Below, one piece after another: positions 9,822 through 20,319 of a DNA stretch of 64,000 bases. The translations under genes and the position numbers were made by a program. Numbering within the stretch: the stretch's first letter is position 1; each line of letters starts with the position of its first letter. The notes below the pieces were generated by a model, which was given only the letters and a program-made list of their open reading frames with translations, did not search any database and had not been told where the DNA came from. Location of the stretch: contig WHUX01000024.1 of assembly GCA_015179025.1 (NCBI GenBank), positions 124,001 through 188,000 of the forward strand, given 5' to 3'. This stretch comes from Terfezia claveryi (Eukaryota; Ascomycota; Pezizomycetes; Pezizales; Pezizaceae).

Positions 9822-12321
9822 CTACCCCGTCGCATTCCCCAGCCTATGCTCCTTGATATACTCTCCTCCCATCTCATTATACTGCGCTCTCGTGACCCTC
9901 TTCCTCCTATACTCCTCCTCCCCAAACTGCAACTCGCCTCTAACCCACCCTGCCGCGCCCCTCCATGCATCCCACACCGGATCCTTCGCCTTCCTCACCG
10001 CAATCTCACTCCCCCATTCAACCACACACCCCAACTCCCTCCTAACCCTCCCCTCCCACCCATCCAACCCCGTCCACCCACCTGTTAGAAAAACATCCCT
10101 CTGTAACTCCTTCCCCGCCGCCTCCCCCAACACCCCACGGGTCCTCGGGCCCAGGAGTAAGTCGCTCGCAATCTCAATCACACCCGCTTGGTCCACGCCG
10201 CCCATCTGTGGCTGAAACACAACCTCCGGGACACGGATTCGCTCCACGTTAAGATGAATCTGGAAGTGCTCTGCCTGCCGTTCCAAGAACTCCTTACTCT
10301 CCATAATCGCTGAGAGCGGCGGGGCCCACGGGCCCCTCAGAAAATGGTGTAAGCGAGAATTCTTCCAATCGCCGTGCGCAAGCGCGGTGAGATGTTGCTC
10401 AAATCCCGGATCGTGCTTATGCAGCTGCGTTTCCAAAGACCTGATCTGCTCCGTCAGAAGCTTCTCCTCATCTTCCTCGTCGTCGTCTGCGCCCGGGCCA
10501 GAAGGCCCACCGAGGGTGCGATAAACCGCCCAGTCCTCGTCGTTGGCGCCAAAATTATCGTCTGCATCGGGGTTATTCGTTCTCCTCCTAGACCCTCCTG
10601 CCGCCCCACCAAGGCCTAGTGGTCCTCCTACCCCGCTGGCTCCACCTCCGCCACCGGGCAAGTCGCTAGCTAGGTTAGCTAAACTCTTCATCCGTATCTG
10701 TGCTGCAAGACTCTTCCTATCTGCTAATTCCGACTTTAATTTTTTCCTACCCTCTAACTTCCCCAACAGCGCCTCGCGCTGCGCGCGTTTATCAGAAATC
10801 CACGCATCAAGGTCATTCTCTCGCATTTCTGCATCTCTCCGCTCTTCTTCCGCAATCCGCGCCTTCTCAGCTTCCTTCTCCGCCTTTGTGCGTTGCCTCG
10901 CTTCCCAGTTCGATTTCATTAGTCGCTGTGTTTTCTTCTGCTTGAGTTGGTCCGGGTCAAGTACCTCATCCGGGACATCCAAGAGGGGGAAGGTAGGGAT
11001 GTCTTCAACATCCTCCCCAACATCCTCCTTCCGTGCGCGTTTCACAGATTTATCAAGTTCCCGAATCGACTTCTCCAGGGCCGCCTCGTCTTTAACTCCA
11101 TGAGAGTCAAGCATTCGCTTTAAATCGCGCTTGTTTGAAAGAAACTCGCCGTCTTGAATCCGTGATTGTAGCGTTCGCATGGAATCGAGTTGTTGTTCTT
11201 TGATCACGAGTTTCTCTAGGCGCATACGCGCGGCCTGCTCCTGTAGCCGCCTCCCACTTTCCTTCTTGCGCTCAGCGATCTTTGCTAGCTCTTCCTCGGA
11301 TTTGACTTGTGCCACCTGCTCAATAAACGGGAATTGAATGACTCGGTCCTTATCCAGAAGGACCTTTGGGTCTAGGTAAGTCGAGACCTCGGCTCTATAA
11401 TCTTCCGAAACGTAGCAATGATCAACCATGAGTGTTTCAGCCTGCCATGGAGCAAGCTTAGTCGGGAAGGTGGGATACTTCAGCTGTAAGAGTTTGAGGA
11501 GGTATTCCGTGCTTTGGGTTGACCCCCAGTTGAGGCGAGTTGCGAGGGGGAGGATCCCCCGGCCATTGTAGACGGGGATGAGGTGAGTCGAGGTGTGTGA
11601 GGAAGAGATTACGAGGCCGGTGGTGCCGGAGTTGTAGCTGTAGGAGAAGAGGGAGTCGATGCCATAGACGACGGAGGGGGCTTGGTAGGCTTCGAAGAGC
11701 ATCTCCGTGACCACTACATGTTGTCAGTCTCGCAGGTCCAATCCCCCAAACCAAAAAAAAAAACCAGACCACGCATAACTCAGATGCGACGCGTACCTCT
11801 CCTACTATAATTCGGATTGCACACCGCCTCTGTCATCACAATTGGATGCCCCACTCCCCCACTCCCATCCCCCTCCAAGCCCAACTTCAAAAACGTATAG
11901 TCCAGCAAGTTCTCAAATACATCAAAATTCCCTACTACATTTCCATCAAACGGGCTTTTTGCCTGGGACCTCGAGGTTGCATCTGCAAGCGTATCGTCTC
12001 CGCAGATTGTGTATGTCTTGAGAGCTTTTCTGTCACGGTAGCGAGCGACTTGCGGCGTGCAGGTGAATCGGGGGGAGGTGTCTGTACTGAAGCCGGCTCG
12101 GAGTTGCCAGGAACCTGGGTGGCGGAGAGGATATTAGCTTTGGGTTGGATTAGGGTGGGATGGGTTTTTGGGGGAGTACCACTGTCGATTACGATGGCGA
12201 CTTCGTGGTCGGTTGGGGGAGGGCCGGGGCGAGGTGAGGGGGTGTATCGTTTGTATACGGGGGTGTCGGGGACGGGGTAGAGCGTGGGAGTTGGGAGGGG
12301 GTCTTCGTTGTTGGACACCAT
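9822..12321 (-). CDS. arp5: Actin-related protein 5, INO80 chromatin-remodelling complex
   Basis: Subunit of INO80, which slides nucleosomes; with Ies6, Arp5 forms the module that contacts the nucleosome and couples ATPase to sliding. Three exons: 12180-12321, 11797-12114 and 9822-11713, giving 783 residues. The first splice joins the actin-fold phosphate loop (AIVIDSG-SWQLRAGFSTD). Then come VARYRDRK, NFDVFENLLDYTFLKLG, PIVMTEAV, EMLFEAYQAPSVVYGIDSLF and SGTTGLVISS. A long charged coiled-coil insertion follows (roughly residues 250-520, many K/E/R), as in other Arp5 proteins. The C-terminal actin half resumes at RIRVPEVVFQPQMGG, LTGG and ends EYIKEHRLGN. Start at 12321 is the ATG closest to the conserved core. 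Arp5 is longer than actin because of that insertion, so length fits the family. Confidence 0.96.
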
Positions 12322-12895
12322 TGCAGGTTTGGTTTGGTTGGAGGGTTGCGTGGGGGAGTGAGGCCATGAAATGTATCGTTGCTCACATGAAGCTGAAGCA
12401 GTTACGTGATCAGAGATCGCTCGACCTAGTTCAACATCAAAATGTCTGATCAAAAATATACGTCTAGAGCGAGCGAGAACAAATAACAGCACAGGAGGGT
12501 GCAGTGGAACGGGTTAGAAGTATGAGCGGGAGATAATGGTACATGTAATATATTATTCAACTTGATAAACTGCTTCTTGTTGTCCCAGCTCCCGTCATAT
12601 GTTTGGCTATGGCTACCAGCCCTGGAGTTCTCCTAGTTAAGTTGCGGCTTAGAACTTTCACGGGGAGCTGGATTTGATTTGATTTGATTTGATTTGATTT
12701 GATTTGATTTGATTTGATTTGATTTGATTTGTCTTGTCTTGTCTTGTTTTGTGCTCACTTACGGTACGGTACATCTACCTTCTTCGCATAGAGTAAACAA
12801 CACAGAAATGCAGGAACCACAGGGGCAATCTCCAACCCATCAAGCCATTCACAATAAATCCCTCCTCCACTCCTGCCCTCCTCCCTTCCTCCAAT
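12322..12895. other. Intergenic region between arp5 start and dad4 end
   Basis: Probable arp5 promoter (leftward transcription). It carries a pentanucleotide microsatellite at 12671-12745. No coding exon was recognised. Confidence 0.5.
12671..12745. repeat. (GATTT)n pentanucleotide microsatellite
   Basis: Twelve uninterrupted GATTT units (12671-12730) are followed by three GTCTT units (12731-12745), which look like point-mutated copies of the same repeat. Confidence 0.95.
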
Positions 12896-13394
12896 CTACA
12901 CCGGATCCTTCAAATTATTCGTCGCTGCCCAACCCCCCATCATCGCAATTAGCTCCTATCCATCAACTCGACCTTCCCCTGGCCTACGGGCAAGGCTTAA
13001 CCTACCCTCCAAGTTGAACAGCACATTGCTCTGATAATTCTTAAACATCTGCGCGACAATCTCCACATTCATATTCTGGACATTGATATCCTACGTATAT
13101 CCACCATCAGTACCAAGTCCCACAACCCACAAGTCTAGCATGCTGAGAAGGCAGAAACACACCTGGAGAGTGCGGTTCAGCAGGAGGATAGATTCATTGA
13201 GCTTCTCCTGCAGGGTCGGTACTGTTAGCTTGATGATTATGACGTCAGGTTGGGTGGGCCACGACGTACGACGTTTGCGATGATGCGGTTTAGGAGGAGA
13301 CCTAAGAATTCGCTCTATTAGCCCTCTGCGTAGGCATTCTTGTTCCATTGAGACCGAGCCTCTCACCTTGCTCCCTTTCATGTGGCGATTCCAT
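12896..13394 (-). CDS. dad4: DASH/Dam1 complex subunit Dad4
   Basis: Very small kinetochore protein; the DASH ring couples kinetochores to microtubules. The gene is split into five exons that single open frames do not reveal: 13367-13394, 13270-13301, 13163-13207, 13006-13090 and 12896-12924. Spliced length is 72 residues, the same as budding-yeast Dad4. The product opens [10 protein letters not shown], continues [16 protein letters not shown], then [20 protein letters not shown] and [14 protein letters not shown], and ends LKDPV. This is the full Dad4 domain without gaps. All four introns are GT-AG and every junction keeps the frame. It lies head to head with ies6, 171 bp apart, so the two may share a promoter region. 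Homology is by recognition; no search was run. Confidence 0.95.
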
Positions 13395-13565
13395 CCTGCG
13401 ATAAGAGCACAATTCCCTGCTCCGGACTGTTGCAATCCGGAATTTTTTTTTTCGTTTCCCGTTCGCATCGATAAAAGCTCCCTGACAGCGCCAAGCCCCC
13501 AAACACCACAAAAAGCTCCAGCCACCAGACTCCTCTCTCCATTCCACCCCCTCCCAGCCTCAACC

Positions 13566-14033
13566 ATGGCCCCCCAGCAGGCTATACCCAACCCCCTACT
13601 TGACCCCCTTGACATCACCCTCCTCCCCAAGCCCTTCAAGTCTCCCCACTGGAAACCCCCTCCCCGGCGAAACAAAAACCTCAAACAAATCCTACAAGAA
13701 GACCTCAAAACCCTCACCACCAACCCCAACATAAACCCCACCACCACCACCACTACTACCACCACCGCGGCCACTACCTCCTCCTCCTCTCCCTCCTCCT
13801 CCTCCAACCCCGGGGCTGTCAGTGCAACATACACCAATATCGAATCCGCGCCCTCCTTCCACCCCGCCCGCGCGCACTGGTGCGACATCACGGGCCTCCC
13901 TAGTAAATACATGGACCCAAGGACAAAGCTGAGATACGCGGATGTGGAGGTGTATAGGGCGATTCGGGAGTTGCCACCTGGAGGGAAGGAGGGGTATTTG
14001 GAGTTGAGGGGGGCGAATGTGGTTTTGAAGTAG
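13566..14033 (+). CDS. ies6: INO80 complex subunit Ies6 (YL1 C-terminal domain)
   Basis: Partner of Arp5 in the INO80 remodeller. Intronless, 155 residues, ATG in a strong context (CAACCATGG). The N-terminal segment PFKSPHWKPPPRRNKNLKQI is the conserved Ies6 motif. The C-terminal YL1_C domain (about residues 104-155) reads HWCDITGLPSKYMDPRTKLR then YADVEVYRAIRELPPGG and ends in a short beta strand. Between these, residues about 59-85 are a poly-Thr/Ser linker encoded by an ACC/ACT and TCC repeat (13740-13806), likely unstructured. A longer upstream reading frame exists in frame, but homology begins near this ATG. It lies about 1.2 kb from the arp5 start, with dad4 between. Confidence 0.95.
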   Translation: MAPQQAIPNPLLDPLDITLLPKPFKSPHWKPPPRRNKNLKQILQEDLKTLTTNPNINPTTTTTTTTTAATTSSSSPSSSSNPGAVSATYTNIESAPSFHPARAHWCDITGLPSKYMDPRTKLRYADVEVYRAIRELPPGGKEGYLELRGANVVLK

Positions 14034-15118
14034 AGCATAGATATGAAGACAGAAAGGGGGGGGGGGGGGGACGATATGAAAGAAAGGCCCTGGGGGATGG
14101 AGTGGTGATAATGGCGGTAGAAGTGGAGCGGGACACATCAACAACGGTTGGGGCTCAATGGCGAGTCGAGGTTCTGCATGCTAAACTGGGAAAGACGATG
14201 TTCCCGTAGCATTGGTTGTCCGCAGCTTGAATCGAACGATTTTGAACCAGCCACCACCACGATCACCCTCTTCTCCACCTACCCGCTCGGCGTGACTACG
14301 ACTTGGTTAACATCTCCCTACGCGTGGATGCATGCCAAAGCCGACGCCTTATTACCATTTATATTTATGTTTATTAAATTCCTCGGGGCGTTCACTGGCG
14401 CATACATTATTTTACCTGTATCATAGAATTAATATACACTGCAAGTCATCCTTTAGACTTATCAACCCGAAAGGCTTAATCAAAGAGGTCTATGTAACTC
14501 ATTACTTCTCATCTCCCTTTAACATCCCATTGTCAACATTGACCTGACCTGCTCCCCACCCCCCCTTTTCCCCATTGGCAGTATCTCGTCGGAGATGGCC
14601 AGCATAACAGCAAGTATATTGAGTTTCGAAATCAATATTATTTTTCTTTTCTTTTTCCTTGTGGTTACTTTGTTAAAACTACTCCGTAGAATTAATCAGA
14701 TGGGGGTTGGGGTTGGGGTTGGGGTTGGGGTTTGGGGATACAATTCTAGAACCATTTAGAATGTTTTAATTTTTTAATTTTATTTTGATAAACGGGAAGG
14801 AGGAGATTGAAAAGAAAAAAAAAAAAAAGGAAAAAAAAAAGGAAAAGAAAAGCCCTACGGATTAAAATCATAACATACCTGAATAGAGTGAATAGAGAGA
14901 TTTCCCTTTTTTCTTTTTTTTTTTGGCAAAAGATCAATTCGTTTACGGCTATTACTGGGATTAATGTACTAGTTAATGTACAGTACATATTGGTAAGTTA
15001 CATAAAAATCAAGAATAAATATGATGTATTTATATTAATTTGTTAACCATCACTCACCCACCACCACCTACACAACTTCTCCAACAAACCAACCCAAACA
15101 AACCAAACCCCCGAACAA
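14034..15118. other. Intergenic region between ies6 and mzm1
   Basis: AT-rich, no gene seen. It includes a poly-G run near 14057-14070, a (GGGGTT)n tract at 14702-14737, and A-rich and T-rich homopolymer stretches at 14815-14850 and 14905-14924. Confidence 0.55.
14702..14737. repeat. Interstitial (GGGGTT)n tract with G-quadruplex potential
   Basis: Six runs of at least four G separated by TT or TTT on the plus strand. This pattern meets the usual intramolecular G-quadruplex rule. It differs from the common fungal telomere unit TTAGGG, so it is not taken as a telomere remnant. Confidence 0.8.
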
Positions 15119-15719
15119 ATGGCCCTCTCCGCCTACCGAAACCTCCTCCGCGCAATCCGCATCGCATTCCAAGGTTCCCCCTCATCATCCTCCATACCCC
15201 CCTTCTCCCTTCTCAACTAACCATCCCCCCCCCCCCACCTCCTCTACACACACACACAGGCGACCCACCCCTCCTCAACGCCGCACGCGCGCAATCCCGC
15301 AGCGCCTTCCTCAGCTCCCGCACGCTCGTGGCAGACTCACCCGAGGCCCGCGAGGCAATCACACATGCGAGGGACGTAGCGAAGGTGTTGAGGGAGAACG
15401 TTGTTCAGGGACAGAAGGAGGGGGCCACGAAGGAGGGACAGGTGGAGGTCTATCGTGAGTTTATTAACCCTGATTTGTGCTCCTTTTTTTTTCGCTTCCT
15501 TGGTGAAAATAAAGGGAGCTGGAGGTTGAGATCGGTGGGGTTGATTGCGAAGGAGAGTGGAAGGCAGGGAGTCGGTAAGTTTGCTAACCTTCCCTCTCTT
15601 TCCCAAACACAGGCCTCCGAATCCACCCCGAGATTGAACGTGGCGACAACGACACAATCAAGAACCCAGAAACCGGCTTCACGAGACCGCGGGTGAAATT
15701 CTGTTCTGAGGAGAAATGA
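15119..15719 (+). CDS. mzm1: Mitochondrial zinc maintenance protein 1 (LYR family)
   Basis: Mzm1 (LYRM7 type) is a matrix chaperone that holds the Rieske Fe-S protein before insertion into complex III; loss also affects mitochondrial zinc. Three exons: 15119-15173, 15260-15454 and 15613-15719, giving 118 residues. The product opens ALSAYRNLLRAIRIAFQGD with the LYR-type motif at YRN-LLR. It continues AADSPEA-like as VADSPEAREAITHARDVAKV, then LRENVVQGQKE, YRLRIHPEIERGDNDTIKNP. The YR-LRIH junction across the second intron is a good check. The first intron has an unusual GTTCCC donor; its CACACACAG acceptor and restored frame (AFQ-GDP) support it. Confidence 0.92.
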
Positions 15720-16211
15720 TGATGCCCTTTGCCCTATCCGGCGGTAATCGAGGATATTTTTGCATAACATTTTTTTGTATTGTTTGCATGATATCTTATT
15801 GTGCTTGGTTTGGTATAGGTTTTGTGTTTATTCTTCTTTTCTCTTCAATTGTATAGTAATTGTATGCATGTGTATGTGTATATGTGTATATGTGTATATG
15901 TAGAGACACTTTCATCTTGAGGATACACCACCTCCAGAAAGGTGTTTTTTCATCCACTAACCCACATCCCAAAACTCCAATTGGAACGCCACAAATAAAC
16001 GATAGCGATATGTATCTCATCAAACTCACAACACGAAACCAAGCACAGACAGATTCTAGTTCTACGCGGCGCAAAACCCCAAACGGCCCTCTTACATTCC
16101 GCACAAGCTCGCCTCTTACTGGCCTACCTGTGGGTATCAGACTTTTACCATTACATTCCCACAGCTACCTCCTCCCCCCCCTCCCCCTCCACCCCTCTTC
16201 CCCTCCCGGCT
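15720..16211. other. Convergent 3' intergenic region between mzm1 and hpt1
   Basis: Contains a (TGTATA)n-like repeat near 15865-15900 and C-rich DNA near 16165-16205. No coding signal. Terminators or poly-A sites of both genes should lie here. Confidence 0.5.
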
Positions 16212-17242
16212 CTACTGACAACCTGTAACTGCTGCTTCCGCAGCAAGGCGGTCATGCTCGTCAATGTCCCTGTCATATACGTTAGTATACACAGACATGC
16301 ACGTCTAGGGTGCTTACGTTGCCTCCCATGGATAGCAGCACCAGACATCACCGACCGTCTGTGCAGCAAGATATCTTCCCTTATCCATCATCTCCTGTGG
16401 GAGGAAACCCCTTTTCGCTTTATCCTTGTTCTGCCATATTCCCACTATATCAGCATTCCTGTTCTTTCCATACAATGCCCATATATGGTAGAATATAACG
16501 TCGACTTACATGCAGCACAAAGATAAAAAAGTTCGTCTTCTCATTCTCTCTTCCAGCCTTCTTAGCAACCTCACTCACATCCTTCTCCAATTCCTGTACT
16601 GCATACTGCAACGTAGTCCTTGTATCATCAACTTCATCGACAATCAAGATGTTCTTCCCGATCAAGTCTGTTCTGTTGATGGAGGAAAAGTCGAGCCATT
16701 GGGTTCGGGTGACTTGCTGGCCTAGGGCTTCCTCGGGACCATCACGGGTGAGCTTCTCGTACAAGGAGAGACCGATGGCCTGGATGGGAATGTTGGGGGA
16801 GCCGGGGGTCTTTAGGAAGGACCTGCCAGTGGGAGAAGAGTTAGGTTTGTTGGGTTGACGGAAGGGGGAAAATGGTATGTCGCTCGACTCACCTGAGGAT
16901 GCGGGCTGGAACGTAACCACCACCTCCAATGCTGTATCAAAGAACTCCAGTTAACCATATGCATTTTCCAAACGGACCACCTTGACCAGTTCTATGAGAG
17001 ATACAAAATGATTCTGGGGGGTCTTACGCAATCATGAGATGCGGCTTAAAGTCATTAAGGATCTTCTGCCCAGCCTCTTGACAAAGTTTGTGGACCTATT
17101 AACAAACCATACCTGTCAGCTCCAGATCAACCCTTCACCCCCCGCCATTTGCCATCGCATCAAAGATGGCCTGCCTGATGCTAAGCCAACTGGCACTCAT
17201 ACCACTGACCTGGTTATAGGTAATGTAAAGCCGTTGCACCAT
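16212..17242 (-). CDS. hpt1: Hypoxanthine-guanine phosphoribosyltransferase
   Basis: Purine salvage enzyme converting hypoxanthine or guanine plus PRPP to IMP or GMP in the cytosol. Six exons: 17210-17242, 17028-17095, 16893-16931, 16510-16822, 16318-16430 and 16212-16269; 207 residues. The product opens MVQRLYITYNQVHKLCQEA; HLMIAIGGGGYVPARILR is the first ligand loop; ILIVDEVDDTRTTLQYAV (near residue 105) is the PRPP-binding motif with its acidic pair. FVLHNKDKAKRGFLPQEMM, TVGDVWCCYPWEAT and DIDEHDRLA follow, as in fungal Hpt1. Exons 1, 2, 5 and 6 are short and were placed by frame and conservation. Isn1 (33.5-35.2 kb) acts on IMP in the same pathway. Confidence 0.95.
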
Positions 17243-17957
17243 CTTGAGAATGACTATGTACGGCGAAAACGATGGAGTGGAGGAACGTGCACAAAAATGG
17301 GAAATGGAGGGATCTAGAGATGCAAAGGACTAAAAAAAAGTCTGAGGAGGATAATGTAGAAGAGATATTATAGTGTAAAGAGAGGACAGAGAAGAGAGCC
17401 CAAAGCTACCTACCTACGTACTAACTATGTACTTAGTAGTAGTATCTAGCCGCGTTTCCTATCAACGGGAATGTTGCCCCCGTTAAAGTATGGCTGCTCT
17501 TCCTCGGCCACTTGCCCGTGCAGGTTTGCGGGCCCCGTGATATTCCACCCAGGGACAGCCCCCAGCACTGCAGTCGATAACTCATTCAATCACAACAGCC
17601 CATTATTAGAAGGAGCTTCAGGTTAGATGTATTATTGCAAGAGTTTATTTCGGATGAGCCCGAGTAGGTGCATATAGTCCAGAACACAGAAAACAAAAAG
17701 GAAAAAAAGGCTGGCCATGATCATCCCACAGCAGACATCCTGGTTTCTGAGGCAGCCCAGCCCATGCAGAAAGCAAGGGAGCTGTTGCTTCCCCTCCATG
17801 CACCCCTCTTTCCTCATTCGGCATGCCGCTAAGCCTTATCGAGGCAAATTCTCAAAGCTCATCATCTCGCGCAAAAATGAAGGTTTATACGTGTTTCGGC
17901 GAGCTCCTAACTCCGCGCAGGAAAAGAAAGAACTAATGTACATATAGACCTTGCCGT
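17243..17957. other. Intergenic region between hpt1 start and arp6 end
   Basis: Probable hpt1 promoter, with TACCTAC/GTAC-rich DNA at 17408-17445. Short open frames here show no family motifs. Confidence 0.5.
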
Positions 17958-19526
17958 TTAGACGTCAGAGACCCTCCTTTTTTTATGACTAGCAGAGGCA
18001 GTACTGCGCTCCCCACCTGCACCAGAACTACCGGCTCCGGCAGGAATAGGCAGCCCGGCGAATTTTTTGGCTACCCATGAGCTTCCATGCTCGAGGTATT
18101 CCGCACGGGTGATTGCCCGCGCTGTCAGAGCTGGTTGATTGAGTGCCAGATTGACACCGCCCTGCCACGTGTATTTATTTGGACTGTTTTTCTGTTTGTT
18201 AGGTATCAATATTTATATAGAATGTGACCAGATGGATACTTACTGGTCTGGTTTTATGACACGGACAACCGTCTCCGCAGGCGCCAGTATTCGGAGCTCC
18301 ATCTCACTAATCCACTGTTAATGTAATGGACACCCAAGTGGCCAGAAGATGGTACATACAATCTTTCAAGGAATCCCAGAATATTGACGTTACCCCCCAA
18401 AATCACCACATTCGCCAGCAGCAAATCTCGATACTGCTCTGGGACCTTTTCCAACGATTGCATTACCACCTCCGGAATCCCCGCCTGCCTCATGCCCACA
18501 TCACTCGGTGTAAACAACAATTCCGGTACGGTAAATCGTTCATTCCCCAGCGTCATGTGTTGCTCATCCGGGCCCATTGCCAATTTTCCCTGCCGGGGGG
18601 CATGTGCCCGTGCATAACCAACTTTTCCTTCGTTATAATCCGGCAAGACATAGTCCATCACAATAGGATTCCCGCCCTTCTTCATGCGCTTGCACTTTTC
18701 AAGGTCTGCACTGAAGTCAGTGGAAACAAAGCATACGGCCTCTTTTATTTCGTTCATGACGTGGGTCTCATCAATCATGTTGTAATGCCGGATAGACACC
18801 ATCTCTTTGAAATAATTGGTGAGGAATTTGCCACCCACGTCGACCCTCCGTACCGCTGGATGGTAGACCTTGCCTCTAATTACGGGAATAACATGGGTGA
18901 AACTATGGCCCGAGTCCACAACCATTGCACACTCAGCGGGCGCCGTTGGAGGTTTCCCAGCATCTTGACCCAAATCATTCCACGCCACGAGAGAGGCTCC
19001 TGCGCTTTAGATGAGCATGGTGTAAGGCAACAGGACGGACAGGTTGGAACTTACGAACCAATACAGCGATAGTACGCACCGAATTCGTACTCCTCGAATA
19101 TTATTTGGTCGCAATTCGTCTGCAATGTAGATGGAGCATTTGGCGCTTCGGTGAGGACCAAGGTTGTCCTTCGGGGGTCACAAGCCAGATGAGACGCTGT
19201 ATCCAGAAACGCGCGGTCCCAAATTTCTTTCTCCGACTCCCAGTTTACCAGATAGCCCTGGACAAACACTTCTGTCAACTACATTCGGCTGACCGAAGAG
19301 CAGAGAGAGCGCTTACTCGTTCGACAGGTCTTCGGAAACCCATCCCTCCAAAATCCTTACATGAGTCCAGTTCCGAGCCCACAAACACCTTCCTGTCCCT
19401 TCCTCTTGCGATACAATTCGGAATCACCGAGCAACTGTCCAGCCCGGCTCCTTGTTTCGCAAAGCCAGCTTTAATCGTATATGCCCCATTATCCACCACA
19501 AGCGTCTGATTCAGAGCAGGTGGCAT
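17958..19526 (-). CDS. arp6: Actin-related protein 6, SWR1 complex
   Basis: Subunit of SWR1, which exchanges H2A for H2A.Z; Arp6 docks Swc2/Swc6 onto the remodeller and touches nucleosomal DNA. Five exons: 19317-19526, 19059-19257, 18360-18999, 18244-18306 and 17958-18183; 445 residues, close to yeast Arp6 (438). It opens LVVDNGAYTIKAGFA (actin phosphate loop), then FRRPVER-GYLVNWESEKEIWDRAF, LVLTEAPNAPSTLQ, FEEYEFGAYYRC, VVDSGHSFTHVIPV, RVDVGGKFLTNYFKE, YVLPDY, LFTPSDVGMRQAGIPEVV, NVVILGGNVNILGFLERL and PDHPNKYTWQGGVNLA. The exon 2 donor is GTTCGT (weak), chosen because the stronger nearby GTAAGT breaks the frame. Head to head with the NC2-beta gene, 205 bp apart. Confidence 0.95.
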
Positions 19527-19731
19527 TTCGAGGGCCGAGATTCGTGACGCTGTAGCTGACTGAAAATGCAAAGCTGTGGTTTAAATGTGCATGGCGAACT
19601 GCAAGTTGCCCATCTACAGAACATAAACCCATGCCAAGGCCCCAGCTTCCGCATACTCCAAATATATAATAGAAGGGCCCCCGGTTATCGTCCCCATCGT
19701 TGCATCTCCCACCTACAAGCAAAGGTTCACA

Positions 19732-20319
19732 ATGTCAGACCGAGAGTTTGGTGGGTGTAAGTGCAATACTTTTTTCTCTATGCAAATTTCGTTCTAAAAC
19801 TGACTGACCTATAGCAAACGACGACCTGTCGCTACCTAAAGGTACCTACCCACTTATCCTTCCATGGACAAGTTACTTACTACCGTCCAGCCACCGTCCA
19901 GAAAATCATCCAAGAGATCCTATCCAACGACCTCTCCTTCGCAAAAGATGCTCGTGATCTCCTCATAGAATGTTGTGTCGAGTTCATCACACTCATCTCC
20001 TCCGAAGCCAACGAGATAGCTGAGAAGGAGGCCAAGAAGACCATTGCTGCGGAACATGTCGTCAGAGCTCTGAAGGATCTGGGTTTCGAAGATTACATTG
20101 AACAAATACAGGAGGTTGCTCAAGAGCACAAAGAACACCAGAAGGTCAATCCTGAGTATCTACTTGGTGAAGAGAAATTTATTGACCAGACCCTAGTCCC
20201 GAGAAAAGAAGCAGACCAAGATGGAGCAGAGTGGCTTGACGGAGGAGGAGTTATTGAGGCAACAAGAAGAATTATTTGGGAAGGCGAGGGACAAATATAA
20301 TCAAAACGCGCAGGGTTGA
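19732..20319 (+). CDS. ncb2: Negative cofactor 2 subunit beta (Dr1), histone-fold protein
   Basis: NC2-alpha/beta binds TBP on promoter DNA and blocks TFIIA/TFIIB entry. Four exons: 19732-19756, 19815-19841, 19891-20144 and 20197-20319; 142 residues. Spliced start MSDREFGGSNDDLSLPKATV leads into QKIIQEILSNDLSFAKDARD and LLIECCVEFITLISSEANEI (histone fold), then KTIAAEHVVRALKDLGFEDY. The last exon gives REKKQTKMEQSGLTEEELLR, typical of fungal NC2-beta. Reading through without the last intron would end at a TAA near 20300 and lose that tail, so the intron is favoured (52 bp, GTCAAT...CCCTAG). Confidence 0.94.

Noticed and set aside
10543..11103. Plus-strand open frame of 186 codons opposite arp5
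   Set aside because: Ser/Ala/Arg-rich mirror of the charged Arp5 coiled coil; a strand shadow.
13091..14038. Long minus-strand open frame (about 315 codons) opposite ies6 and over dad4
   Set aside because: Its product is Val/Gly-rich low complexity, antisense to the conserved YL1_C domain; only its last part coincides with true dad4 exons 2-3, which are explained by the spliced model.
14702..14737. Telomere or subtelomere remnant
   Set aside because: The unit is GGGGTT, not TTAGGG, and it lies inside a housekeeping block.
18326..19072. Plus-strand open frame of 248 codons opposite arp6
   Set aside because: It is the exact antisense of the conserved Arp6 exon 3 and has no family motif.
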